Shown: positions 1 to 9,044 of the stretch, one piece after another
How positions within the stretch are numbered: position 1 is the stretch's first letter
How the letters are laid out: the number at the start of each line of letters is the position of its first letter
NCBI GenBank assembly: GCA_965243635.1
Contig: OZ251574.1
Coordinates: 2,294,001 to 2,358,000, forward strand
DNA: 64,000 bases
Source: Rs1 sp000416275
GTDB taxonomy: Bacteria; Pseudomonadota; Gammaproteobacteria; Pseudomonadales; Balneatricaceae
Reading direction: 5' to 3'
Notes under the pieces: generated by a model
Database searches by the model: none
What the model was told of the DNA's origin: nothing
What the model saw: the letters and a program-made list of their open reading frames with translations, nothing else
Program-made: the position numbers and the translations under genes

Positions 1-739
1 GCTGGCGTCTCGGCTATCGATTCTGCAATCGTCTGTTGAGGTGCGGGTTGTAGAGGGGATATTTTTTTAGCATTTATTTGGCGGCTAAAAAAATCAGCTG
101 CGGCTTTCGTGCAATTAAGTATTAGCATGGCTGGTCCTAATTCGGTGTTAGCTACTGTCGCGCTAGTGAACAAGCAGCTTATCTTCGGTTGGCTGTAAGT
201 CAATAAACTTAGGCCTTAATCCATGGTTTAACAGTGGGTATGAGAGTCAAGTATTGATTTTATCTAAAAGTTTCCTGATTAGCCTGCTTCTCCGCCATAG
301 CAAAAGATGCTTTCTCTCTTCTCTCATTTCTCTTCTCTGTGACCTCTGTGATACAACCAATCATTTAAATATTTTTTCACCACAGAGGACACAGAGGCGC
401 TGCGCAGCACAGAGGAAAAACCAAACACTAGCTATTAGCGCTGCGTCTTCACAGACTGGCCTAAAGTAAAAAAATTTACCAATAAAAGACTTGGCCATGC
501 TCTAAACCATTATTAGATGATAAAAACATATATAACTTCACTTAACTTTTTGGAATTAATCACTTTGTTAGATGGTTGCCAAGTTGAGCGGAGTATGAAA
601 TCAATCGGGAAAATTTTTAAAATTTTAGCTGTATCTGGGAGTCTCTGAGCAGTCAGACACTGCTCACAGGGTTGGTAACCAAGCGTGATTTTCTTGGTTA
701 GATAACTTGGCATACGCTGTGTGCTGTTCAAGTGCCTTA
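1..739. other. Leading stretch without a convincing gene
   Basis: No reading frame here looks like a protein family I recognise. A short open frame running into the left edge (positions 2-70) could be the tail of a gene outside the window, but 22 residues are too few to judge. The only structure seen is the inverted repeat at 334-396. Confidence 0.5.
334..396. repeat. Inverted repeat built on CACAGAG units
   Basis: The left arm (334-350) contains CTGTGACCTCTGTG and the right arm (380-396) contains CACAGAGGACACAGAG. The arms can pair around a loop of about 29 bp, and the right arm is itself a short direct repeat. It looks like an intergenic palindromic repeat. No other copy was seen in this window. 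Confidence 0.5.
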
Positions 740-1651
740 TTACTCTTCCTTAAACATCGCTTTAATCTCTGCAATTACGGCAATTGCTACCGGCGTAGGT
801 GATAATTGATGTGACTGAGCGAGTACTAATTTTTGCTTGGGAAGAGCTTCTGAAATTGGCCGGCAAACCAGTCCCGATCCATCGTAGCTTATATCAGAGT
901 CAGGGCGGGTGATTAGCAGCGATACCCCTAAATTATTGGCTACCATCCCGCGTAACATTTCTAGTGAGTTGGTTTTATATTCAATTTTCGGCTCTAGTTT
1001 GTAGTGCCAAAATGGTGACATCAGAAATTCAGAACTGGAAGGTAAATCGATCTGGATAAAGTCCTCTTCAGCCAGCTCTTTGATTGAAACTGTGGTTTTT
1101 TGTGCAAGCGGATGATCTTGGGGCAGTACCGCATAGAACTCACATTCCTTGAGCTGATGCACTTTCGGGCGATCGCCTAAACTCAGATCATAGGTGAGAG
1201 CGAGTTCAACCTGTCCTGAATTTAGCATCCGATTCATTGAAGTAAGATCTACTCCCTCTTGTAATTGGACCTCTACTTTGGGCAACTTATCCTTAAGGCG
1301 ACGAATTAGCCGAGGTATATATAACGGTCCCAACGTCGCGAAATAGCCAATAGTGATTGGCCCGCGCAGCTGCGGGGCTGCATTTTGTTGCTCGCTGAAC
1401 ATTTCAGCTTGAGATAACAGCGTGCGCGCTTCTTCAAGCTTGCTCCTACCAAAGGGTGTTATAGCAAGTCCTTTGGGTGGATTGCGAATGAAAAGCTCGC
1501 CACCCAGCTGTTCTTCTAAGTTACGTACAGTGAGTGAAATTGTAGGTTGAGATAGGTGGAGGGCACGGGCAGCGGCTGAAGTTCCACCGCATTCGGTGAC
1601 TGCGATGAACACTTTAATTTGATGCAGAGTTATCACAATTAGTTTTTCCAA
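740..1651 (-). CDS. LysR-family transcriptional regulator
   Basis: About 300 aa. The N-terminal winged helix-turn-helix covers roughly residues 6-65 (LHQIKVFIAV start, SAAARALHLSQPTIS recognition segment). The effector-binding domain follows from about residue 93 to the end. The longest frame begins with TTG at 1651. A GTG at 1636 is a better start: it puts the HTH at the usual distance from the N-terminus and has GGA about 10 nt upstream. The gene is divergent from the CoA-transferase at 1743, the usual arrangement for a LysR regulator of its neighbour, so it probably controls the CoA-transferase and perhaps the acyl-CoA dehydrogenase. The inducer, probably an organic acid or acyl-CoA, cannot be read from the sequence. 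Confidence 0.9.
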   Translation of the reverse strand: MEKLIVITLHQIKVFIAVTECGGTSAAARALHLSQPTISLTVRNLEEQLGGELFIRNPPKGLAITPFGRSKLEEARTLLSQAEMFSEQQNAAPQLRGPITIGYFATLGPLYIPRLIRRLKDKLPKVEVQLQEGVDLTSMNRMLNSGQVELALTYDLSLGDRPKVHQLKECEFYAVLPQDHPLAQKTTVSIKELAEEDFIQIDLPSSSEFLMSPFWHYKLEPKIEYKTNSLEMLRGMVANNLGVSLLITRPDSDISYDGSGLVCRPISEALPKQKLVLAQSHQLSPTPVAIAVIAEIKAMFKEE

Positions 1652-1674
1652 TAGTAATTATTATCAACTACTAT
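1651..1674. promoter_or_regulatory. Candidate LysR binding palindrome
   Basis: ATAGTA at 1651-1656 and TACTAT at 1669-1674 form a perfect 6-bp inverted repeat with a 12-bp AT-rich spacer. It lies between the divergent LysR gene and CoA-transferase gene, close to the regulator's start, the normal position of an autoregulatory LysR recognition site. Its role is inferred from position and symmetry. Confidence 0.45.
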
Positions 1675-1742
1675 TTTACACAATAGATAGGGGCAGGCAA
1701 ACTAACTATCCAAGATTAAAAATAAAAAGAGAGCCTCAGCCA

Positions 1743-2885
1743 ATGACGCAGCATAAAAAGCACTTACCCCTAAAAGGAATCAAAATAATCGATCTGACGC
1801 GGGTGTTGTCAGGCCCTTTTTGTACCGCTCTGCTCGCCGATCTAGGCGCAGAGGTTATCAAGATCGAATCACCTAGTGGTGATGAATACCGCCACGTAGG
1901 TCCGTTTCAAAACGGAGAGAGCGCGTTATTCACCCTTATCAACCGCAATAAAAAGGGCGTGGTCGCAGACCTGAAAAATGAGTTAGACCTCGCTCGAGTG
2001 CTTAAGTTGATAGCTGACGCCGATGTCTTTATTGAAAATTTTAAGCCAGGTGTTGCCGATCGTCTAGGGGTTGGCTATGAAGCAGTAGCAGCGATTAATT
2101 CGAAAATCATTTATGCGAGTATTTCGGGTTTTGGCCAAACTGGCAAAAACAGTCACTTGCCGGCCTACGACTTAGTGGTACAAGCCATGTCTGGCATGAT
2201 GGACATTACCGGCCAAGCAGATGGAGAGCCCACTAAGGTTGGAGAATCGATTGCTGATATGGTGGCGGGGCTCTATGCGTCGTGGGCGATTATGACTGGT
2301 TTGTTCGATCGAGAACGCACTGGAGAGGGCGTTAGACTGGATATCGCCATGTTGGACTCCCTGTTCTCTTTGATGCCGACTCCGGTTGCACAATGGATGT
2401 TTAGTAAGGAAGCCCCTGGTCGTGTGGGTAATCGTCATCCACTTTCAACACCCTTTGGCTCTTTTAAGGCCAGCAATGGTCAAGTGATTATTGCGGTACT
2501 CAATGATCGGCAATTTTCCGCATTATGTGGAGTCATGGGGCAGCCTGAAATGGCTGGCGAGCCACTATTTTGTTCGGATCAAGAGCGCACTCGTCACGAG
2601 CCACTATTAAAGAAACGAATTGAAAAATGGCTCGGTCAATTAACGGTTGAGGCTGCGACAGGGGTTTTATCAGCAGCGGGGGTGCCTACCTCACCGGTTC
2701 TGGAAATGGCTGAAGTACTCGCTGATGCGAGCTCTGGAGATCGTCGATTATTAGCGACCCAAAATCACCCTAGGTTGGGGAATATCCCAATGATGCTCCA
2801 ACCTGTGAGGGCCAGTACTTGGGCTGAAGTTGATCCGAGTGCAGCGCCGACCCTTGGCGAGCACAATAAAGAGTTATTTGTATAA
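1743..2885 (+). CDS. CaiB/BaiF (class III) CoA-transferase
   Basis: 380 aa, slightly shorter than the usual 390-430. Family III CoA-transferases move CoA between acyl-CoA and a free carboxylic acid through an aspartyl-CoA thioester. The N-terminal signature KIIDLTRVLSGPFCT, followed by ADLGAEVIKIE, is typical. The expected catalytic aspartate is Asp172 in ESIADMVAGLY, by analogy with Asp169 of formyl-CoA transferase. The start is ATG 1743 with a weak purine-rich leader. It is divergent from the LysR gene. An acyl-CoA dehydrogenase follows after about 400 bp, so the pair could activate and oxidise a small carboxylic acid. The substrate is not predictable. Confidence 0.9.
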   Translation: MTQHKKHLPLKGIKIIDLTRVLSGPFCTALLADLGAEVIKIESPSGDEYRHVGPFQNGESALFTLINRNKKGVVADLKNELDLARVLKLIADADVFIENFKPGVADRLGVGYEAVAAINSKIIYASISGFGQTGKNSHLPAYDLVVQAMSGMMDITGQADGEPTKVGESIADMVAGLYASWAIMTGLFDRERTGEGVRLDIAMLDSLFSLMPTPVAQWMFSKEAPGRVGNRHPLSTPFGSFKASNGQVIIAVLNDRQFSALCGVMGQPEMAGEPLFCSDQERTRHEPLLKKRIEKWLGQLTVEAATGVLSAAGVPTSPVLEMAEVLADASSGDRRLLATQNHPRLGNIPMMLQPVRASTWAEVDPSAAPTLGEHNKELFV

Positions 2886-3036
2886 CTGTCGAGGCGCATC
2901 AAAACAAGTCGATGAAAAGAAGCTTGCAGAGCATAGCAAGCGAATACTTATCGACTTGCCAGCTGGTAAGCAGATACCTGTAATCGTTCTTCAATACCGT
3001 TGAAAGTTGCAGAATTCCAATTGTTAATCATAATAC

Positions 3037-3100
3037 GAGATCTCCGCATAACGTTGCGAGCGAAGGTAAGATAAAGCAAAATCGGCGAGATAGCGGAGTC
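3037..3100. repeat. Decayed copy of the 52-bp palindromic element
   Basis: The left end reads GAGATCTCCGCATAACGTTG followed by CGAGCGAAGG, closely matching the intact element at 52196-52247. The right end is degenerate (GCGGAGTC). It lies in the gap between the CoA-transferase and acyl-CoA dehydrogenase genes. The rest of that gap (2886-3282) also has a distant inverted pair, CAAGTCGAT (2905-2913) and ATCGACTTG (2950-2958). Confidence 0.55.
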
Positions 3101-3101
3101 A

Positions 3102-3170
3102 GTGTGCCCCTCTCTTTGGGTATAGTATGCCCCTCACTTTGGGTACAGTGTGCCCTTCATTTATGGGTAT
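3102..3170. repeat. Three tandem 23-bp repeats
   Basis: Units at 3102-3124, 3125-3147 and 3148-3170 share the pattern GTGTGCCCCTC-CTTTGGGTA, with the third more diverged. Each unit has a small internal CCC/GGG symmetry. They lie 110-180 bp upstream of the acyl-CoA dehydrogenase start, so they could be regulator-binding repeats or simply a tandem expansion. Confidence 0.7.
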
Positions 3171-3282
3171 TACTGGTGTAAATGAGCATGTTGAGCCGGT
3201 TGTTAACGCCGTATTACCGAGCGCAGTTATCATACCCTCTGGGTAAGTTATGCTGAGGTCTGAATACCGTAGGGAAGAAATA

Positions 3283-4425
3283 ATGAATATCACCATTACT
3301 GAAGACGACCGCATGTTTGCGGATGCATTGAATCAATTTTGCCAACAGGAAATTGCTCCCGCTGCAGCAGATATTGATGAAGACAGCCTCTCTGCCACTG
3401 CGCATATTCCAATGCTGTCTGATATCGGCATGATGGGAATGAACCTCCCAGAAATTTATGGTGGTGCTGGCATTTCTGCGGTCGCGCTCTATCTGGCAGT
3501 GGAGAACCTAGCCGGTGCTTGTGGCTCGACCGGTTCAATGCTCACCGCTCATTTCCTGGCCACTGACTCGATTCTGTTAGGTGGTACTGAAGAGCAGCGT
3601 CAGGCATGGCTCCCCGAGGCTGCTGCTGGTACAAAGCTGGGTGCTTTTGCGTTGACCGAGCCTAATGCAGGCTCTAATCCAGCAGAGATGAGTACGGTGG
3701 CGGAAAAAACCAAAAATGGCTATCGGATACGAGGAGTTAAGCATTTTATTTCCAATGCAGCAGCGGCAGATTTCCTCATCGTCTATGCCAAAACAGACAA
3801 GAGTGCAGGGCACCGCGGCATCAGTGCCTTTTACCTAGACAGAAAATCGGCTGGAGTTGAGATTGGCGCCACCGAGCGCACCATGGGCTTGAAAGGAGGG
3901 CACGTGTTTGAGGTCGCTCTGGACTGTGAAGTACCGGCCGAAAATCTTCTCGGAGGAGTCGCAGGTAATGGCTTTAGAATCGCCATGCAGGTGCTGGATA
4001 ACGGTCGTGTCGAAATTGCAGCGAGTTGTACTGGTATCGCACGCGCGGCTTATGAGGCAGCTCTTTGCTGGGCGAATACTCGTGAGGTAAATGGCCACCC
4101 GATCGGTGAGTTTCAAGGGCTGCGGTGGATGATAGCAGATATGGCAACTGATCTTGAGGCCGCGCGAATGTTTGGTCTAAAAGCGGCGACCAAACGTCAA
4201 ACTGGAGAGCGTTTCTCACTAGAATCTGCGATGGCTAAACTTTACGCATCTGAAGCTGCCGGTCGCATTACTGATCAAGCACTGCAAATTCATGGGGGCT
4301 ACGGCTATACCCGAGAAATGCCACTGGAACGCTATGTCCGAGATGTTCGCATTATGCGAATCTATGAAGGTTCCTCAGAAATTCAGCGCAATATCATTGG
4401 CATGACAGTATTGAAAAATAACTGA
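3283..4425 (+). CDS. Acyl-CoA dehydrogenase (short-chain type)
   Basis: 380 aa, the usual length for the FAD-dependent family. It oxidises acyl-CoA at the alpha-beta position and passes electrons to electron-transfer flavoprotein. Visible motifs are FALTEPNAGSNP (FAD/substrate contact), QIHGGYGYTREMPLERYVRD, and the C-terminal YEGSSEIQRNII with the catalytic-loop glutamate near residue 362. ATG 3283 is chosen over an in-frame start 11 codons upstream because AGGGAAGAAA precedes it. The gene may work with the CoA-transferase upstream in breaking down a short or branched acid. The stop codon lies in the end of a mobile repeat (4420-4638), so the original C-terminus may have been slightly changed. 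Confidence 0.92.
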   Translation: MNITITEDDRMFADALNQFCQQEIAPAAADIDEDSLSATAHIPMLSDIGMMGMNLPEIYGGAGISAVALYLAVENLAGACGSTGSMLTAHFLATDSILLGGTEEQRQAWLPEAAAGTKLGAFALTEPNAGSNPAEMSTVAEKTKNGYRIRGVKHFISNAAAADFLIVYAKTDKSAGHRGISAFYLDRKSAGVEIGATERTMGLKGGHVFEVALDCEVPAENLLGGVAGNGFRIAMQVLDNGRVEIAASCTGIARAAYEAALCWANTREVNGHPIGEFQGLRWMIADMATDLEAARMFGLKAATKRQTGERFSLESAMAKLYASEAAGRITDQALQIHGGYGYTREMPLERYVRDVRIMRIYEGSSEIQRNIIGMTVLKNN

Positions 4426-4638
4426 ATCAGTGAGTATGCAGCAGCATAAAGCGTAAGCTATTGATTGTTCCTGATTAAAAAATATCACTGTGAATCTATG
4501 GGTTGTATGCATGGATGCATACATTTAGTGGATGCCAGGCTTAACTGGGATAACGGTTAATCTTGTTTAACTCCAGTGTAAACCTGCGTAAAGTTAGCAG
4601 CTTATACTCTGGATTCACATTCAAACCGCAGATCCAGG
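4420..4638. repeat. Diverged long copy of the ~210-bp inverted-repeat element
   Basis: It begins ACTGAATCAGTGAG and ends CGCAGATCCAGG. The internal order matches the long form at 42301-42509, including a TGCATGGATGCA segment and a ...CTTATACTCTGGATTCAC segment. It is clearly older than the near-identical copies. It overlaps the last codons of the acyl-CoA dehydrogenase gene and supplies its TGA. Confidence 0.7.
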
Positions 4639-4654
4639 TATTATAATCTAGCGA

Positions 4655-6232
4655 TTAACTAGGTGATTTTTTATTCCAAAATTGCATGGCAAGCTCATCC
4701 ATGTCGGTGGCCATTTTGCTAAATGATTGGCTGGCATCGGCAGCTACTGTCGACTCTAAACTCTCTTGAGCCAGCTGTCGGATCTCAAGTAAATTTTCAC
4801 TTATTTCAGTGGCTACCGACGATTGTTGTTCGACAGCGACGGCTATATTACCAGTCATTCCGGTGATGTTCCCTACTGAAGAGCGTATCCCTTCAAGCTG
4901 TTTAACCATTAGCTCACTCTCTTTTGCACATATAGAAGCGTGCTCTTGACTTGTTACCATACTCTTTACTGCTTTTTCAGTGCCGGTTTGTAAAACTTCG
5001 ATTATATTTTCAATTTCTTCGGTTGAGACTTGCGTTCTGGTTGCTAGAGATCGCACTTCGTCGGCAACAACAGAGAAGCCTCTACCAGCATCGCCCGCTC
5101 TGGCGGCTTCAATAGCGGCATTTAATGCCAGTAAGTTGGTTTGGTCTGCAATACTTCTAATGACAATTAGTACAGAAGTAATATCTTTGCTACTTTTATG
5201 CAGGTCATTAATTATAGTTGCAGCTGAGCTAACTTCACTTGATAATTTGAGGATCGATGCTTGATTTTTATTCAACTGTTGCTCACTGGATTTTGTGATC
5301 AACAAGCTTTCATTAGCGGCAGCGGCGGCATTATTGGCATTTTTAGCAACTTCTTGGACAGATGCAGACATCTCTTCTATCGCTACTGACGCTTGATCTG
5401 TCATTTTGAACTGAGTATCGGCGGTACTGCCATTAAACTTAACGGCCTTATCTAGACTTACAGCACCTTCTTTTAACTGTGTAGCATTATCTGACATTCT
5501 ACCGATTAAGGATGATGTTTCAGCAGCTTGATAAATTAATGCTAAATCTATTTGAGCAATATCATTTGCCGCCCCTGTATAAATATACCTAGCAACATTA
5601 TCGTCGTGAATTTTTTTTGATTTTTGTACAAGGCGCCTAAAAGGTTTCAGTAATAAAAATGTGAAAAACATACTAATAAAACCAATAACTGGAAGAATTA
5701 ATAATGTTGTTTGGCTAGCGGTAAACCAGAAAATGGCGGCAGTGATAAGTAAGGTTAATAATTGTAATAAAATAAATTTAGTGGTTAAAGTAAGGGCACT
5801 GTTCTTTAGTACCTTAGGCGTTTTTCCAGTTTTTAATTGCGGATATAATATATCTGCTCTATCAATGGCGTCTTGAGTGGGTTTTGTTCTTATAGATTGA
5901 ATTTCAAAAATTGAGCCGTTTTTAATAATTGGGGTGACAAATGCAGATACGAAATAATGATCTCCATTTTTACAGCGGTTTTTAACAATTCCCAACCAAG
6001 AGTGGTGATTTTTAATGGTACTCCACAGTCCTTTAAAGGCTGCAGCGGGCATATCAGGATGTCTAACAATATTATGGTCTTTGTTGAGCAGTTCTTCTTC
6101 ACTAAATCCACTAATATCCAAAAAATCTTGGTTTATATATTTTATCTTTCCTCCTGGTTGGGTCGTTGTAAGAATATTTTGTAATTCCAATACTTTAATT
6201 TCTTTTTCGGTAACTGGAAGATTTTCTCTCAT
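4655..6232 (-). CDS. PAS-domain methyl-accepting chemotaxis receptor (Aer-like)
   Basis: 525 aa. The N-terminal PAS domain (about residues 20-120) contains GKIKYINQDFLDISGFSEEE and RHPDMPAAAFKGLW, typical of Aer-type energy or redox sensors that often bind FAD. Two adjacent membrane segments follow around residues 150-195, with no large periplasmic domain between them. The C-terminal signalling coiled coil has the invariant hairpin NLLALNAAIEAARAGDAGRG, which contacts CheA and CheW. It therefore senses a cytoplasmic or membrane energy signal and feeds the chemotaxis kinase. No che genes are nearby, so it is an orphan receptor. The C-terminus lacks an obvious CheR-docking pentapeptide. Confidence 0.93.
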   Translation of the reverse strand: MRENLPVTEKEIKVLELQNILTTTQPGGKIKYINQDFLDISGFSEEELLNKDHNIVRHPDMPAAAFKGLWSTIKNHHSWLGIVKNRCKNGDHYFVSAFVTPIIKNGSIFEIQSIRTKPTQDAIDRADILYPQLKTGKTPKVLKNSALTLTTKFILLQLLTLLITAAIFWFTASQTTLLILPVIGFISMFFTFLLLKPFRRLVQKSKKIHDDNVARYIYTGAANDIAQIDLALIYQAAETSSLIGRMSDNATQLKEGAVSLDKAVKFNGSTADTQFKMTDQASVAIEEMSASVQEVAKNANNAAAAANESLLITKSSEQQLNKNQASILKLSSEVSSAATIINDLHKSSKDITSVLIVIRSIADQTNLLALNAAIEAARAGDAGRGFSVVADEVRSLATRTQVSTEEIENIIEVLQTGTEKAVKSMVTSQEHASICAKESELMVKQLEGIRSSVGNITGMTGNIAVAVEQQSSVATEISENLLEIRQLAQESLESTVAADASQSFSKMATDMDELAMQFWNKKSPS

Positions 6233-6318
6233 TGCACGCCTCTTTATTAGTATTATATTTTTATCTGCGATTCAATAAATGTGGTCTTTGTTATTCCAAA
6301 TTAAATCTGTTATTTTAC

Positions 6319-6507
6319 CGCGTAGCATAGTTTAAAGTGCTGATTTTAATGGTTTATAAAAAATATTTGTTGAGCCTGTGGCTGTTATGAATGGATGCAT
6401 TTATTTAGCGAAAGCAGGACGCATATGAGCGAGCATTTAATGTTTTCACTTCCACTGTAAAACCAATATTTTATACTCTGCATTCACTACTAAGCCACGA
6501 ATTCAGG
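6319..6507. repeat. Decayed long copy of the ~210-bp element
   Basis: The right part matches well (ACTGTAAAACCAATATTTTA through CACGAATTCAGG), as does the GGATGCATTTATTTAGCG segment specific to the long form. The left terminal repeat is eroded. It lies just upstream of the chemotaxis receptor gene. Confidence 0.65.
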
Positions 6508-6578
6508 TTTAAGTGAAAACATTGTTAATATATTGAGGATAGGGCAGGCTATATAAATTAAACATACACTAGAATATA

Positions 6579-6610
6579 TTATTTATATTATTTATATTAT
6601 TTATATTATT
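6579..6610. repeat. AT-only short tandem repeat
   Basis: A 9-bp unit (TTATATTAT) is repeated about 3.5 times without interruption. Purely A/T; a likely slippage tract. Confidence 0.7.
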
Positions 6611-7074
6611 AATAACTTATAGGAGATGTATATATAGCAAAATTTAAACGTTATTGCACGATATTGAGCGGATTATAATTTATTAAATTAAACCGTTCTG
6701 CTGAAACCGCATAAAGTCGTTAATAAGAGACATATCTTGAAATTGTTAATACACTCACTAAATTAGTGATTGGATTGCAGCCAAGGCAAACGCATGAACT
6801 TTTTTTGATCAAACTCTTTAATTAAGTTGATCATAGATTTACTCTCAGGCTATTTTTCACCCAATATCACAATCCTAATTATTCAAATATCAATCAATAA
6901 TATTGAAAAATTTGTTTTCATATTAATAATTTTTAAAATAAGCCGCAGATCATAAATTCCTTCGCCTCTACTGCCTTTTCATCTGACGATGACTGATAAA
7001 GCCATCTAAGAATCGTTAGATGAATACTTATAAAGCGCTAAGTTTCGTAGCATCAATTAAAAGGCCAGCTGTAC

Positions 7075-8341
7075 CAGGGCAAACGCATGAACGTTTTATG
7101 ATCAACTCTCCGGTAATGGATTATTTTTTACGATTTGAATTGAATTTGATATCTACGTCATATATTTAGTTACCTATTTCTCTAGCGGGTGATATTCATG
7201 GCAAACAAACCACTAATCAGTTACTTAGAAAGTATAGAAGATCCTAGGCAACAAGAAAAATGTACCTATGTATTGTCTGAAATTGTCTTCATGGCCATCT
7301 GCGCTATTTTCTGTGGTCAGGAGAATTGGGAACAAGTAGCACTTTATTGTGAAGAGCGCGAAGAGTGGTTTAAAAAATGGTTTGAGTTACCTGATGGCAT
7401 CCCCTCTCACGATACATTTAACAGGCTCTTTTCCATTATGCCACCAGAGGTGATGCAAAAGGTCTTTCGCGAATGGGTACAAGATTTTTTAGAGCATTCT
7501 CCGATCAAAGGCCAGATTGAAATTGATGGTAAAGCACTCAGAGGAGCAGCGAAAGGTAAGGGAGCAAAAACCATTCATATGGTTAATGCCTGGGCCTCCG
7601 AGCACGGGATATGCTTAGCTCAACGTAAAGTAGATGATAAGTCTAATGAAATAACGGCAATCCCGGAGTTGCTTGATTTATTGGATATTAATGGCTGTTT
7701 AGTGAGTATAGATGCCATGGGAACCCAGAGAAAAATAGCAAAAAAGATCCTTAGTGGAGGTGCGGATTACTTTTTATCAGTTAAAGATAACCAGAAAAAT
7801 CTGGCGACAGAAGTCTCTAAAGTGTTTGACGAATACTGGCTAGCCCAGTCAGTAGACTGCAAAAATATAGTCTTCACAGAAGGGTTTGATAAAGGCCACG
7901 GTCGCAAGGAGCATCGTCGATGCTGGGTTTTACCTGTCACGGATGATACGCCGCTTAGCGCAAGCTGGAACGCAAAGAGTTTAATCGCCGTCCAGTCAGA
8001 TAGAACAAATGGGAATAAATTTAGTTCATCGATTAGATTATATATCTGTAGCCGTGGACTAACAGCCGAAGAAGCACTACGGGCATCAAGATCGCATTGG
8101 TCGGTTGAAAATCATCTGCACTGGGCATTAGACGTGTCTTTTGGTGAAGATGCAAGCAGAGCACGACAAGGGTATTCAGGAGAAAATCTGGCTGTGCTTA
8201 GGCAGTTAGTACTAAACATATTAAGACAAAATACTTCACGAAAGCTAAGTCTTAAAAACAAAAGAACACTGTGTGTTTTGAATGATGATTATTTATTACA
8301 ATGCCTTAAAATGGTCAAATAGTGTTCATGCGTTTGCCCTG
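7075..8341 (+). mobile_element. Intact ISAs1-family insertion sequence, 1267 bp
   Basis: The terminal repeats read CAGGGCAAACGCATGAACG on the left and the reverse complement at the right (TTCATGCGTTTGCCCTG). A perfect 10-bp target duplication CCAGCTGTAC flanks it at 7065-7074 and 8342-8351. It carries one transposase gene. It sits inside the 318-bp relic of the same family. Confidence 0.92.
7198..8322 (+). CDS. ISAs1-family transposase
   Basis: 374 aa from ATG 7198; an in-frame GTG three codons upstream is less likely. DDE-type transposase with the family hallmarks: an N-terminal DPR-containing segment (ESIEDPRQQEKCTYVLSEIV), the first Asp in EIDGKALRGA, a second acidic site in LVSIDAMGTQ, and the C-terminal RSHWSVENHLHWALDVSFGED containing the catalytic Glu. 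Full family length with no frameshift, and both IS ends are intact, so it is probably functional. Confidence 0.93.
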   Translation: MANKPLISYLESIEDPRQQEKCTYVLSEIVFMAICAIFCGQENWEQVALYCEEREEWFKKWFELPDGIPSHDTFNRLFSIMPPEVMQKVFREWVQDFLEHSPIKGQIEIDGKALRGAAKGKGAKTIHMVNAWASEHGICLAQRKVDDKSNEITAIPELLDLLDINGCLVSIDAMGTQRKIAKKILSGGADYFLSVKDNQKNLATEVSKVFDEYWLAQSVDCKNIVFTEGFDKGHGRKEHRRCWVLPVTDDTPLSASWNAKSLIAVQSDRTNGNKFSSSIRLYICSRGLTAEEALRASRSHWSVENHLHWALDVSFGEDASRARQGYSGENLAVLRQLVLNILRQNTSRKLSLKNKRTLCVLNDDYLLQCLKMVK

Positions 8342-8400
8342 CCAGCTGTACGAAATATGTTCATGCGTTTGCCCTGGCATTGCAGCGTATACAACATAGT

Positions 8401-8560
8401 CCTGAATCCGTGACTTCAAAGTGAATACAGAGTGTAAGATATTGGTTCTACAGTGGAATTGAAAAATCTTAGCTGCACCCATAGGTTCAGCGGGTATTTT
8501 TCTAACCGCTGTAAAATCAAGAGCTTGCGCTATGTGGTGCAGTGAAGTCACTGATTTAGG
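8401..8560. repeat. Short-form (160-bp) inverted-repeat element
   Basis: It starts CCTGAATCCGTGACTTCA and ends TGAAGTCACTGATTTAGG, an 18-bp terminal inverted repeat with few mismatches. It is nearly identical to the copies at 8893, 50907 and 63528. It abuts the dead VasX-like gene. No coding capacity beyond accidental frames. Confidence 0.9.
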
Positions 8561-9044
8561 ATAGTGCAAGCTTTTGATTACTCAAGTTTCGGAGTTCATT
8601 TAAACTCGTAAAAATAAACTCCGAAACTTGAGTTTTTAGCCCCAACATTTCCTTTGCTTTACTGGAATTTTGGCTCTGTAGTTTCTGCAGTTCAGGCCCT
8701 GTCACATATAAACCATAGAGGTAACTGATGAACGCTAAGCCACCAAAGCCTTGTAAAGCGCCATTGGGGACATTGAAATGTAGCTCATTATTAATGGTTA
8801 ATACTTGCAAGTCACGATCTAACAGCGCACCGTAATATTTAATGACAGAACTGTCATTCCACGCTTGAATCGCTCCACTTTGCTGATTTAATCCTGAATC
8901 CGTGACTTCAAAGTGAATACAGAGTGTAAGATATTGGTTCTACAGTGGAATTGAAAAATCTTAGCTGCACCCGTAGGTTCAGCGGGTATTTTTCTAACCG
9001 CTGTAGAATCAAGAGCTTGTGCTATGTGGCGCAGTGAAGTCACT

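Larger units (their letters stand above)
6782..8376. mobile_element. Relic of an ISAs1-type element, host of a younger insertion
   Basis: The outer left end AAGGCAAACGCATGAAC (6783-6799) and outer right end GTTCATGCGTTTGCCCTG (8359-8376) are inverted repeats of the same type as the intact IS inside. They are flanked by an imperfect 10-bp duplication, GGATTGCAGC at 6772-6781 and GCATTGCAGC at 8377-8386. Without the inner IS and its duplication the relic is about 318 bp and non-coding, so it is a deletion derivative or MITE of the family. Confidence 0.7.

Noticed and set aside
254..731. Two short open frames (about 71 and 72 codons) left of the LysR gene
   Set aside because: No protein-like composition or ribosome site, and the first overlaps the CACAGAG inverted repeat.
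8315..8569. 84-codon frame on the minus strand
   Set aside because: It lies almost wholly within the 160-bp repeat and IS ends.
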